Shown: in pieces, positions 28,801 through 37,327 of the stretch
Layout of the letters: each line of letters begins with the position of its first letter
Position numbering within the stretch: the first letter of the stretch is position 1
Source of the DNA: Elusimicrobiales bacterium
GTDB taxonomy: Bacteria; Elusimicrobiota; Elusimicrobia; Elusimicrobiales; UBA9959
Length of the DNA stretch: 64,000 bases
Assembly (NCBI GenBank): GCA_023701245.1
Contig: JAMPXK010000007.1
Location: 1 to 64,000 of the forward strand
Direction: 5' to 3'
Program-made: the position numbers and the translations under genes
Notes under the pieces: generated by a model
The model's input: the letters and a program-made list of their open reading frames with translations, nothing else
What the model was told of the DNA's origin: nothing
Database searches by the model: none

Positions 28801-28843
28801 TGCCGTCACGCTTCTTGATCACTTTCGGAAAAAATTCGTTCAT
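25823..28843 (-). CDS. nrdD: Anaerobic ribonucleoside-triphosphate reductase with N-terminal ATP-cone region and C-terminal glutaredoxin-like domain
   Basis: KRDGKVAPFNLDKI ATP cone; CNGCHTNYFGFKDKCGKCG zinc motif, KIVGYFS glycyl-radical region; C-terminal VMVFGKAGCGMCEEAKVAL. Confidence 0.94.
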   Translation of the reverse strand: MNEFFPKVIKKRDGKVAPFNLDKIKTAISKAALTLGGRDEDKAVDVANEVARRLNTEFTLKGAIPTVDDSNAMCVTVLREKKFDRTADKFEFYALDRNRVRRSGLTVKKKAGKADITDQMLLVQSITNETIEPFSRKKLAEALEKEYALTPDLAAMIAKETENNAYELSEKYGTKSYDTQFLRRIAESHLSMMGIPLKNSALAMPISTVESLVIGNSKENSNITTNNPEAVNLGIAEYVLKQYNLRKVFSEEVAQAHNNGMVHIHDLGYPQRVYCSSHSVEYIKKYGLDKIVSNLQNKSRPAKSAMVLNGHIQTFLAAMQSRYAGALGFGFLNILYAPMLNCPEVMVEGELEGKPVRLKKDALEAMVEAGSVSLQDGTPVPYFKKTGEVRVLSKHSRREMRQIAQNLIFSASQNAFSRGGQTLFIDFNIHTGVPQYMHNVPAMGPGGKYMLEDAAGNIELVDEAPRFKGVDGDSRNGDVVHPADGRKFITYGDPRMVKTSQEFAIELMKVWEDGDKYGIQFAFPKCDLHVSKEALENPDEREVYDYGCRLATKNGSTYFMFDRDGAGATLAQCCRLKEKVTDPYLLKHPENIRFTGFQNVTINLPQAAFKGKTLQGTLDQIGRAMDIAMRAHLEKKAYTQTLLDTDGSPLRSLGVASDDGTPYVNLEKATYIMGLIGLNEVVQYLTGKELHEGKDAYETGLQVIDYMYTKINDLKAQTGLKVTLEETPAESATQKLAKGDMARYPEAKKVIKGDLVKAPYYTNSIHLNPGADVSILDRIELQSKFHDMIESGSIIHVYCGESQIPPESIGTLIEKTYRNTRASQVTVSPEFTHCNGCHTNYFGFKDKCGKCGSENMTKRTKIVGYFSNLPGWNDSQLEISRAREAVAHHYADFSPKVSWLHEKDPSKKVMVFGKAGCGMCEEAKVALTKALKEKGMEIPVEFHDLTTPEARLTAARWNVPLDPIPTVLVKNNGTASRYELEFKRGKPVHRKEVEYYKMVEGAYAVK

Positions 28844-28875
28844 TTTATGTCTTGTCCCCTCTTAAATTTCTGATT

Positions 28876-29325
28876 TCACTTCTTAATGGATTTTATCTCT
28901 TTCTCGAAATCCGTCACGTCCTCGAAATCCTTGTAGATGGACGCGAACCGGATATACGCGACTTTGTCGAGCTTCTTGAGTTTCTTGGCCACCAGCTCCC
29001 CTATCAGGCCGCTGGGGATCTCGTATTTATCCTCGCTCCTCAAGACCGCTTCGATCTCACTGCCCGCCTCCTCCATTTTCTCCATGCTGACGTCCCGCTT
29101 CTGGCAGGACTTCACTATGCCGTTCATCAGCTTGTCGCGCAGGAAACTTTCGCGCCGGCCGTCCTTCTTGATGACGACCAGCGGGTGGGATTCTATGCGC
29201 TCGTAGGTGGTGAACCGCTTCTCGCACTTTTCGCATTCGCGCCGGCGCCGTATTTCAAAGGCTTCGGACGAGTCACGGCTGTCCGTCACCTTGGTATCTT
29301 CGGCTCCGCAGAATGGGCATTTCAT
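28876..29325 (-). CDS. nrdR: Transcriptional repressor NrdR
   Basis: MKCPFCGAEDTKVTDSRDSSEAFEIRRRRECEKCEKRFTTYERI; ATP-cone region. Confidence 0.96.
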   Translation of the reverse strand: MKCPFCGAEDTKVTDSRDSSEAFEIRRRRECEKCEKRFTTYERIESHPLVVIKKDGRRESFLRDKLMNGIVKSCQKRDVSMEKMEEAGSEIEAVLRSEDKYEIPSGLIGELVAKKLKKLDKVAYIRFASIYKDFEDVTDFEKEIKSIKK

Positions 29326-29377
29326 CTTTTCTTTTTTCCCTGTTCACGAGGGCCGAAAGGCCCTCCGGGCGTGGCCG

Positions 29378-29422
29378 GTACTATACTATCCTCGGCACTC
29401 GCCAGACTACTATACATTGTGC
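29378..29422 (-). promoter_or_regulatory. Candidate NrdR box(es) upstream of nrdR
   Basis: Minus-strand GCACAATGTATAGTAG (29407-29422) matches ACACWATATNTWGTGT at about 12/16 by hand; weaker half-site 29 bp away. Confidence 0.45.
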
Positions 29423-29716
29423 TTTAAACTGCCCCCGCCACTATTAGTAGTAGTGCGGATATTTTACACCATATGGGATTTTTTATGCAAATTTCAGGCC
29501 GTTTTTCATTGGTAAAAATTAATGTTGACATAAAACACGGCAAATACAGCGCTCCGCGCGCGCGCAAAAAGCGGCCGGCGCGCGGCCTGTGACTTTGGGC
29601 ACATGTAACCGGCTGAGCATGGATAAAAGGCCCCCCGGAGGGTAGACTATCTGGTGACGGCGTCCGCGGGTCATTATTCATCTATTATCCCGGGGATACG
29701 GCGTCAAGGAGGCAGT

Positions 29717-30166
29717 ATGAAAGACAAGGCGAGGCAGGGGTTCACCCTGATAGAGCTGATGATAGTGGTGGCGATCATAGGTATCCTGGCGGCCATAGCG
29801 ATACCCAAGTTCGCCGACCTCATCAACAAGTCAAAAGAGGGCGCTACCAAAGGCGCGCTCTCTTCGGTCAGGAGCGCGCTGCAGGTGTACTACGGCGACA
29901 ACGAGGGCTGGTTCCCGACGGACACCCTGGCGATACTGACGGCCAACGCCAAGTACATCAATGAGATACCGGCGGCGAAGCTGCCGACCACCGGGCACGC
30001 GGACAGCCGCGACGTGGTGACGGCGGTGGACGAGACCGGCGGCTGGGCTTACTACAACGACCCGGCCAGCAGCGCCCTGTGGGGCACGTTCGTGGCGAAC
30101 TGCACCCATGAAGACATCAAAGGCCAGGGGATAACAGGGACCCAGGCCACGTGGTCCACCTTCTAA
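29717..30166 (+). CDS. Type IV pilin-like / pseudopilin protein
   Basis: RQGFTLIELMIVVAIIGILAAIAIPKFADL class III signal; AAGGAGG SD. Confidence 0.93.
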   Translation: MKDKARQGFTLIELMIVVAIIGILAAIAIPKFADLINKSKEGATKGALSSVRSALQVYYGDNEGWFPTDTLAILTANAKYINEIPAAKLPTTGHADSRDVVTAVDETGGWAYYNDPASSALWGTFVANCTHEDIKGQGITGTQATWSTF

Positions 30167-30180
30167 CAGGAGGAAAGGAG

Positions 30181-30218
30181 AAAAAAAGACCCCGCGCCGT
30201 AAGCGCGGGGTCTTTTTT
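30181..30218. terminator. Bidirectional intrinsic terminator
   Basis: AAAAAAAGACCCCGCGC-CGTAA-GCGCGGGGTCTTTTTT. Confidence 0.88.
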
Positions 30219-30233
30219 GCGGGAGCGCCCGGG

Positions 30234-32165
30234 TCAGAACCTGTAAGTCAAGTCGGCTCCGTACCGCGCCCCTATCTTTTCTCCTCCGGCGTCGGGGTGT
30301 ATCTCGTAATGGCGGTTGTCCAGGAGATTGAACGCGGTCAGCCCGGCCTCCAGTCCCTCCAGCCTCCCCGGGAATTTGTAGCCGGCCCGGGCGTTGAGCA
30401 GCAGGTAGCTGCCCACGCTGTCTCCGCCGTCCGAGTTCCACCAGGTCTTCCCGGCCCAATAGGCCCAAAGCATGCCGGCCATGGCGCCGTCGTCGTAGCG
30501 CAGGCCGCCGGCGCTCTTGTAGCGCGGGGAATTGCGCATTTTAGTGGCCTCGCCCTTGCTGGCGTTGAAATAGGAATAAGAGGCGAAGCCGCTGGCGCCG
30601 CCGCGGATATGCAGATCTACCCTGGCCTCCGCCCCGAAGGCCCTGGCCTTATCCCTGTTGGCCCAGGACTGGTCCACGCTGATATCCGGAGCGGCAGGAG
30701 TAACGGCCTCGTCCGCATAGCCGATCATGTTTTTCATCCTGTAAGCGTAAATGGTGACGCTGGTCTTGACCCTGCCGTATTCGCCCCTGTGCGCCGCCTC
30801 CACCGATTCTATCTTCTCCGGGTCTATGTCCCGGTTGCCGCGCAGGTTGTAGATCAGGTTCCCGGTGTACCCGCCGCCGGTGGTGAGGCCGGGAATGCTG
30901 TTGTCATAGGCGCTGACGCGCGTGTAATCCATGTAATTTTCCAGGAGCGTGGGATTGCGGAACGCTTCCCCCGCGGAAACACGGAACACGTTGCCTTGGT
31001 CGGGCAGGAAAGAAACGCTGGCCTTGGGGGAGAAGACGCTGCCTGCCAGCGGGTGACGGTCCAACCGGCCGCTCAGCGCCAGGCTCCAGCGCTCGCCCGG
31101 CTCCCAGGTATCTTCCAGGAACAGGGAGTACATGTTCTGCGAGTGCAGGCCCGCGGGGAACAGATCGCCGCGCAGCGTGTTGCGCCTGTACTCCGCGCCG
31201 GCGGTGGCGCGGTTGCCTTCGCCCAAGGGCAGCGAATACTCAGCCTGCAGGTCATAAGTGTCGGAATTCAGCGAGGCCTCTTCGCCGGGCGAGAACTCCC
31301 GCAGCCGGGAGTTGTTCTGGTTCCAGAAAAACCGGGTCTTGAGCCCTTCCAGGGCGTAATCAGCGCGCAGGTAGGCCGCGCGCGAGACCGGCAGGCTCTC
31401 TTCGGGCGTCAGCAAGGTCATCTCGTTGCTGAGCCTGGAAACGCCGCCGGACACGCTTACCCTGCTCTCAGGCCGGGCCGAATACTCCGCCAGGAAATTA
31501 GCCTTGGAAACCCGCGACCCTAGGCGGCCGGCGTCCTCGAACCTGTTCATGGTGCGGTGCTCGCCGCCGACCTTGTAACCGAGGGCGCCGAGTTTTTTGC
31601 CATAAAGGAAAGCGCCGGAAGCCGAAGCCCGGTTCCCGGCGGAGGCGGTCAGCGCGGCCCCGTTTATCTTCTCCGGGGACTTGGTGATGATGTTAACGAC
31701 GCCCTGCAGGGCGCTGGCGCCGTAAAGGGCGGAAAAAGGCCCCTCCACTATCTCTATGCGGTCTATTTCCAGCAGGCTGACCGGGATGCTCTCCCAAAGG
31801 ACCATCCCGTAAAAGTCCTGCAGGACGGTCTTGCCGTCCAGCAGCACCAGCACCCGGTTGCTGAGGCTCTGGTTGAAGCCCCGGATGGCCACGTCACCCT
31901 GGCCGGTGCGGGTCTCTATCACGTCCACCCCTGGCGCCAGCCGCAGGACGTCCCACAGCGTGCGGGCCCCGGAGAGGCGGATATCGTCGGCGGTTATCAC
32001 GGACACCGAAGCCGGCGCTTTGGCCTGGGAGGTGGGAAAGAAGGTGGCCGTCAGGAACTTGGCCTCCTCGCGGAAGAACTCCAGGTCGTCATCATAGGTT
32101 CCGGCCGCGACCGGTCCGGCGCAAAGCAGGCAGCCCAGGAAAGCAAGCAAGAACGTGTTTGTCAT
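30234..32165 (-). CDS. TonB-dependent receptor, outer membrane
   Basis: Signal peptide; plug VSVITADDIRLSGARTLWDVLRLAPGVDV; terminal YRF; beta-barrel repeats. Confidence 0.9.
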   Translation of the reverse strand: MTNTFLLAFLGCLLCAGPVAAGTYDDDLEFFREEAKFLTATFFPTSQAKAPASVSVITADDIRLSGARTLWDVLRLAPGVDVIETRTGQGDVAIRGFNQSLSNRVLVLLDGKTVLQDFYGMVLWESIPVSLLEIDRIEIVEGPFSALYGASALQGVVNIITKSPEKINGAALTASAGNRASASGAFLYGKKLGALGYKVGGEHRTMNRFEDAGRLGSRVSKANFLAEYSARPESRVSVSGGVSRLSNEMTLLTPEESLPVSRAAYLRADYALEGLKTRFFWNQNNSRLREFSPGEEASLNSDTYDLQAEYSLPLGEGNRATAGAEYRRNTLRGDLFPAGLHSQNMYSLFLEDTWEPGERWSLALSGRLDRHPLAGSVFSPKASVSFLPDQGNVFRVSAGEAFRNPTLLENYMDYTRVSAYDNSIPGLTTGGGYTGNLIYNLRGNRDIDPEKIESVEAAHRGEYGRVKTSVTIYAYRMKNMIGYADEAVTPAAPDISVDQSWANRDKARAFGAEARVDLHIRGGASGFASYSYFNASKGEATKMRNSPRYKSAGGLRYDDGAMAGMLWAYWAGKTWWNSDGGDSVGSYLLLNARAGYKFPGRLEGLEAGLTAFNLLDNRHYEIHPDAGGEKIGARYGADLTYRF

Positions 32166-32209
32166 AATGTTCGGTCTTACTTGATTATATTATAAACGGG
32201 AGGCGCCGC

Positions 32210-34285
32210 TTAAGAAAGGTCTATCAGGTTCCAGCGGGCGGCGTAAAGGTCGCGCAGCTTAAGGCGCAGGCGGGCGTTTTCGGGCTTTACCAGGTCCGGG
32301 TCTTCGGCCAGCAGCCGCTCGCGGTCCGCTATCGCCAGCTCCAGGATATCCTTGTCCCGGGACATGTCCGCCAGCTTGAAATCCATGTCGCCGTGCTGGC
32401 GCACCCCCAGGATCTCGCCGGCGCCGCGGATGTAGATGTCCTTTTCGCTCAGCTCGAAACCGTTGGCCGTCTGCACCATGGCCCGCAGCCGTTCGGAGGC
32501 GTCGCCGGAGCGCGCGTGCGGCACCAGCAGGCAGCGCGAATCCCACCGGCCGCGCCCCACCCGGCCGCGCAGCTGGTGCAGGCTCGCCAGGCCGTAGCGC
32601 TCGGCGTTGTTTATCACCATCAGCGTGGCGTTGGGCACGTCTATGCCCACCTCTATCACCTGCGTCGCCACCAGGACGTCGGTGCGCCCGGCCGCGAAAT
32701 CTTCCATCACCTTTTTCTTCAGTTCCCCCGGCATGCGGCCATGCAGCATATCCACCCGGCGCCCGCGGAAAAAAGCCCGCAGCCGCTCGAATTCCGACTT
32801 CACCGACTTCAGGTCGGCTTCGGCGGTCTCCTCGATGACCGGGTAGACCACGTAAACCTGCCTCCCCTTGGCGACCTCGTCCGCGGCGGCCTGGAGCGCC
32901 ACGTCCTCGGTGGCCTCCGCGGTCTTTACCGGGCGCCGGCCGGGCGGCATTTCCTTTATGACGGAAAGGTCCAGGTCCCCGTACAGGGCCAGGAACAGCG
33001 TGCGGGGAATGGGCGTGGCCGTCATTATCAGCATGTCCGCGCGGTCGCCCTTGGCCCGCAGGGCGGCGCGCTGGCGCACCCCGAAGCGGTGCTGCTCGTC
33101 TATGACCACCAGGCGCAGGTTGCCGAACTTCACGCCCTCGCCCATTACGGCGTGGGTGCCCAGGAGGATGTCTATCTTCCCCGCGGCCAGGTCGGCCAGT
33201 ATTTTTTTCTTTTCGGCGGCCTTCACGCGGCCCGTCAGCAGCGCCACGCGCACCCCGAGTCCTCTGAGGAAGCGCTCGAAAGTGAGGAAATGCTGCTCGG
33301 CCAGGATCTCGGTAGGCGCGGCGAACGCGCTCTGCCCGCCGTTCTCGGCCGCCAGCAGCATGGCGCTGAGCGCCACCACCGTCTTGCCGGACCCCACGTC
33401 GCCTTCCAGCAGGCGCGCCATGGGGGTGGGGCCCTGCATATCGGCGAAGATCTCGTTTATGGCGTGCGCCTGGGCGCCGGTAAGGGCGAAGCCCAGGTTG
33501 TCGCGGAAAGGCGTAAGCAGGGTCTTCTTCACCTCGTAGGAAAAACCCTTGGTCACGCCGCGGGTCTGGCGCTTTTTAATGGCCCAGGCCAGCGTCAGCA
33601 GCAGCAGTTCCTCGTAGATGAAGCGGCGGCGGGCCTGCTCCAGTTCGAAGTTGTTCTCCGGGAAATGGATGCCCCGGGCGGCCAGGTCCCGGGCGGCCAG
33701 GCCCCGCCGCAGCACCAGCTCCGGCGGCAGGAAATCGGCCACGGCCTCGTGGCCGGCCAGGACCGCCTCGTAGGCGGCCTCGCGCATGAACCGCGCGGTC
33801 AGGCCCTCGGTCAGCGGGTACACCGGCACTATCCGTCCCACGTGCATTTTCAGCGCGCGGGCGTCGTCGTCGCCGTAATATTCGTCCGCGCGCAGGCGGC
33901 TCAGGAACAGCGGGTCTTCGGGGGTGCCGGTGACCCAGACCGTGCGCCCTTCCCGCAGGTCCTTGCGCAGCGTCGCAAAAACGTCGAAGCGCGGGCTGTG
34001 CCGCTTGAAGAAGCTGGCCTCCGCCTCACCGTAGGGGGTCTCCAGCACGACCTTGAAGATGCGCAGGCCGCTGCCGGTGTAAAGGTCGCGGACCGATCTT
34101 ATCTTCCCCCTGACGACGGGAGAGTCCTCCAGGAACGGCAGGGGCTCCTTGCGGCCGGGCAGGCGGCGGTCCTCCCATTTGCGGGGGAAATAGAACAGCA
34201 GGTCGTCCAGCGTTCCGATGCCGAGGCGCGAAAAAAGCTCCGCTTTTTTGGGGCCGACGCCCTTCAGGAATTGTATGGAAGGCAT
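32210..34285 (-). CDS. recG: ATP-dependent DNA helicase RecG
   Basis: LEGDVGSGKTVVA, VIDEQHRFGVRQR, TATPIPRTL, QLRGRVGRG. Confidence 0.96.
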   Translation of the reverse strand: MPSIQFLKGVGPKKAELFSRLGIGTLDDLLFYFPRKWEDRRLPGRKEPLPFLEDSPVVRGKIRSVRDLYTGSGLRIFKVVLETPYGEAEASFFKRHSPRFDVFATLRKDLREGRTVWVTGTPEDPLFLSRLRADEYYGDDDARALKMHVGRIVPVYPLTEGLTARFMREAAYEAVLAGHEAVADFLPPELVLRRGLAARDLAARGIHFPENNFELEQARRRFIYEELLLLTLAWAIKKRQTRGVTKGFSYEVKKTLLTPFRDNLGFALTGAQAHAINEIFADMQGPTPMARLLEGDVGSGKTVVALSAMLLAAENGGQSAFAAPTEILAEQHFLTFERFLRGLGVRVALLTGRVKAAEKKKILADLAAGKIDILLGTHAVMGEGVKFGNLRLVVIDEQHRFGVRQRAALRAKGDRADMLIMTATPIPRTLFLALYGDLDLSVIKEMPPGRRPVKTAEATEDVALQAAADEVAKGRQVYVVYPVIEETAEADLKSVKSEFERLRAFFRGRRVDMLHGRMPGELKKKVMEDFAAGRTDVLVATQVIEVGIDVPNATLMVINNAERYGLASLHQLRGRVGRGRWDSRCLLVPHARSGDASERLRAMVQTANGFELSEKDIYIRGAGEILGVRQHGDMDFKLADMSRDKDILELAIADRERLLAEDPDLVKPENARLRLKLRDLYAARWNLIDLS

Positions 34286-34347
34286 GTTTTTTACCGCAAA
34301 CCTATTATATTATTTCCCGCGCCCGTCGTAAAAAGCAGCCAGGCAGG

Positions 34348-34402
34348 TTTGAGCGCCTTTTGAGGCGGATTTGAGCGATTCTTGAACGCTCTTTGTTATA
34401 CT
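34348..34402 (+). promoter_or_regulatory. Pho-box-like promoter 1: four 11-bp tandem half-sites plus -10
   Basis: TTTGAGC 34348, TTTGAGG 34359, TTTGAGC 34370, CTTGAAC 34381, then TATACT 34397-34402. Confidence 0.75.
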
Positions 34403-34408
34403 TTCTAT

Positions 34409-34618
34409 GTAGCAAAACGTTCTTTAAAAAACAGATCCCCAGCGTTGTAGGTGCGCCCCCCTAACCCAAACCCCCAAGACTCGGGGCTTCGGCCCCGTGC
34501 TCTATGCATCTGCAGCGCTGGCTTTTTAAAAGCCCCGCCGGGCTACAACAGTTAAGACTCCACTCGTAAGGCATACTGTACCTCTCCCCAGAACGTCCCG
34601 GCGGGGCGCTTTTTTTTA
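34409..34618 (+). ncRNA. Candidate small RNA or structured leader ending in an intrinsic terminator
   Basis: Lies between promoter 1 and the PhoB-type gene; UUCG hairpin CGGGGC-TTCG-GCCCCG (34482-34497), GTTGTAG/CTACAAC pairing, CCCCGCCGGG/CCCGGCGGGG stem then T8. Confidence 0.45.
34533..34618 (+). terminator. Long-loop intrinsic terminator upstream of the regulator gene
   Basis: CCCCGCCGGG (34533-34542) pairs with CCCGGCGGGG (34597-34606), followed by CGCTTTTTTTT. Confidence 0.6.
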
Positions 34619-34632
34619 TTATAATCAGGATT

Positions 34633-35319
34633 ATGAAGGAAAGAGCGCTCATAGTCGACGACGACCCCGAACTGCTGGGGATCCTCCGCAAATACCTGGA
34701 GAACCACGGACTGGAGACCATCAGCGCCGCCAACGGCGCCGAGGCTCTGGCCGCCGCCCCCTCCCGCCGCCCCGACATCATCATAACGGACGTGGAAATG
34801 CCCCGCATGGACGGGTTCACCCTCTGCCGCCGCATCAAGGACAACAAGGCCCTGGCGGACATCCCCGTCATCATCATGACCGGCAAGAAGGTGACCGAAG
34901 CCGACCACGTGGCCGGCTACGGCTACGGCGCCGACGACTACGTGGTAAAACCATTTTCCTACGCGGTGCTGCTGGCCAAGATCAAGGCCATGCTGCGGCG
35001 GGCCGCGCGCGGCAGGAAGAAAGAGGCGGTCAAGAAGAAGGGAGACCTGGAAGTCAACCTGGAGGCCAGGACCATAAAGATAAAGGGCCGCCCGGTAAAA
35101 CTCACCTCCAAGGAATTCGACCTGCTCAATACCCTCACTTCCAACCCCGGCCGGGTGCTCAGCCTCAACAGCCTGCTGGAAGCGGTCTGGGGCTACAACA
35201 CCGCCGACTACAACGACCCCCACACGGTGGAGGTCCACGTGTCCAACCTGCGCCGCAAGATCGGCGCCTTCGGCAAACGCATCAAGGCCGTACCGGGCCA
35301 CGGCTACAAGTTCGAATAA
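34633..35319 (+). CDS. OmpR/PhoB-family response regulator (RR1)
   Basis: Receiver VDDDPELLGIL...IIITDVEMPRMDG; winged helix LTSKEFDLLNTL...VEVHVSNLRRKIG...VPGHGYKFE. Confidence 0.94.
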   Translation: MKERALIVDDDPELLGILRKYLENHGLETISAANGAEALAAAPSRRPDIIITDVEMPRMDGFTLCRRIKDNKALADIPVIIMTGKKVTEADHVAGYGYGADDYVVKPFSYAVLLAKIKAMLRRAARGRKKEAVKKKGDLEVNLEARTIKIKGRPVKLTSKEFDLLNTLTSNPGRVLSLNSLLEAVWGYNTADYNDPHTVEVHVSNLRRKIGAFGKRIKAVPGHGYKFE

Positions 35320-35371
35320 GGGCGCCCCGGCCTTCTTTTGTATAATTACCCCGACGGGGTTTGGCTTTAAC

Positions 35372-37327
35372 ATGAAAAGATCCGGCGTAAAAAGTCAGGA
35401 CAAAGCGGCTTTTGGAAATATCCTCCAGGCCATGCTGCTCACCGCTTTTTCGCCGGACAATTTCGACCCTTTCCTTAAAAAGATAGCCGCCCTGCTCTCC
35501 GGGCCGGAAGGCCTGGGGGCCGGCGCCAAGGTGGCCGTGCTGCTGAAAGGCGAGAACGGCAGGCCGCTGCGCTGCGCCGCCGCCGGGTTCTCCAAAGGAG
35601 CGCTGGCGCAGCTGGCCGGCGGGGCCCGGCTCCACGCCGCCGGCGGCCGCTTCTTTTCCGCGCCCGTTTGCGCCGGCAACGCCAAGGTAGGCCGCCTGGC
35701 GGCCCTGCTGCCCGCCCCCCCTGAAAACCCCCAGGCGGCGGCAGGCATGCTGGAAATGGCGGCCAAGGTGGTAGGCGCGCGCCTGACAGGGGAAAAGCGC
35801 GACGCGGAGCTGAACGCGGAAAAGGATATCGCGGACTCGGTAAAGCACGTGGAAGAACTCTACCTGGCCTTTCCCGGCATCTCCATAGAGGAGATCTCCC
35901 GGGCGGTGCTGGACGAGGCCCGCCGCCTCACCGGCAGCGCTTTCGGTTTCGCGGCCATGATAGACCCTGGGACCGGCTTCATGAACGTGGCGTCCATGAC
36001 CACGGAAACCTGGGACGTCTGCCGCATGAAGGAAAAGCCGGTGATCTTCAAAGAATTCACCGGGCTCTGGGGCTGGGTGCTCAAACACAAGAAACCCCTG
36101 CTCTCCAACAAGGCGGGCAAGGACCGCCGCTCCTCCGGCACCCCGCGCGGCCACATAAAAATAGATAAATTCCTGGCCGTGCCCGCCATGTCGGGCAGGA
36201 AGCTCCTGGGCATCCTGGGCCTGGCCAATCCCGGGGCAGATTACGGCCCGGCGGACCTGGACGCCGCCCAGAAACTGGCCCGGGTCTACGCCATCATCCT
36301 CCAGCGCAAGCTGGCGGAAGACCGCCAGCGCGAAGAGGACAGCCGCTTCAAGGCCATTATCGCCTCCTCCAAGGACATCATCTACACCGCCAATCTGAAA
36401 GGCCAGATCACCTATATCAGCCCCCAGGCGCGCGAATACGGCTACGAACCGGAGGAACTGCTGGGGCGCGGCGTAGTCCAGATGGCGCACCCGGAAGACC
36501 AGGATTTCGTGATAAAGGCCTTCGCCAACGCCGTGAGCACGGGCCGCACGCTGCCCATCCTCCCGTACCGGATCCGCAAGAAGGACAACACCTATTTTTA
36601 CGCCGAGCAGAAGAGCGGCATAGTGACCCGCAACGGGGCCCCGCTCTACATCACCGGGGTCATCCGCGACGTCACGGAGCAGAAAAAGACGGACCTGCTG
36701 CTCAAGGAGAACGAAGCCCTGCTGCGCATGGTCTTCGACACGGCCAAGGACGCCATCTTCATAAAGGACATGAACGGGATGTACGTAAAGGTCAACAAGG
36801 CCTGCGCCGACATCTTCGGGCTGACCCCGGAGCAGATGCTCTACAAGCGCGACAGCGAACTTTTCGAACCGGAGGCGGCGGCCGAGATCTTCAAGGACGA
36901 TTCGGACGTGGTCCTGAGCGGTAAAACGCTGCTGCTCAACAAGGTGCGCCGGCTGCCGGCCGGCACCCTGCACCTGAGCGTGGTGAAGACGCCCCTGCGC
37001 GATATCCGCGGCCGGATCATAGGCGTGCTGGGCATCTCGCGCGACATCAGCGAACTCAAGAAGATGGAGCGCGAACTCGCCATCTCCACCGCGGCCGCGG
37101 CCGTCAGCAAGGTGGCCCGCCCCATGGCCCACGATTTCAACAACGCGCTGGCGGCCATAAACGGCTACGCCACGCTGATAGAGGACGGCCTTACGGAGAC
37201 CAGCCCCATCAAGACCGAGATCGCGCAGATCATCAAGGCCGTAAAGCGCGCCGCGGAACTCACTTCCAAGTTCCAGGATTTCGCGCGCAATCCCAAACTG
37301 GAAGAACACGGGGGCGGTAATGTCTAA
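35372..37327 (+). CDS. GAF/PAS sensor protein ending in a DHp-like segment, without a HATPase domain
   Basis: Two PAS/PAC regions; AHDFNNALAAINGYATLIEDGL near C-terminus; stops 50-60 aa later with no N/G boxes. Confidence 0.85.
   Translation: MKRSGVKSQDKAAFGNILQAMLLTAFSPDNFDPFLKKIAALLSGPEGLGAGAKVAVLLKGENGRPLRCAAAGFSKGALAQLAGGARLHAAGGRFFSAPVCAGNAKVGRLAALLPAPPENPQAAAGMLEMAAKVVGARLTGEKRDAELNAEKDIADSVKHVEELYLAFPGISIEEISRAVLDEARRLTGSAFGFAAMIDPGTGFMNVASMTTETWDVCRMKEKPVIFKEFTGLWGWVLKHKKPLLSNKAGKDRRSSGTPRGHIKIDKFLAVPAMSGRKLLGILGLANPGADYGPADLDAAQKLARVYAIILQRKLAEDRQREEDSRFKAIIASSKDIIYTANLKGQITYISPQAREYGYEPEELLGRGVVQMAHPEDQDFVIKAFANAVSTGRTLPILPYRIRKKDNTYFYAEQKSGIVTRNGAPLYITGVIRDVTEQKKTDLLLKENEALLRMVFDTAKDAIFIKDMNGMYVKVNKACADIFGLTPEQMLYKRDSELFEPEAAAEIFKDDSDVVLSGKTLLLNKVRRLPAGTLHLSVVKTPLRDIRGRIIGVLGISRDISELKKMERELAISTAAAAVSKVARPMAHDFNNALAAINGYATLIEDGLTETSPIKTEIAQIIKAVKRAAELTSKFQDFARNPKLEEHGGGNV

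Noticed and set aside
25754-28873. 1039-aa plus-strand ORF
   Set aside because: Antisense shadow of nrdD in high-GC DNA; no recognisable domain; biased AVHGL composition.
29590-29640. Sigma-54 promoter upstream of the pilin gene
   Set aside because: GGGCAC is present, but no GC doublet at the required -12 spacing.
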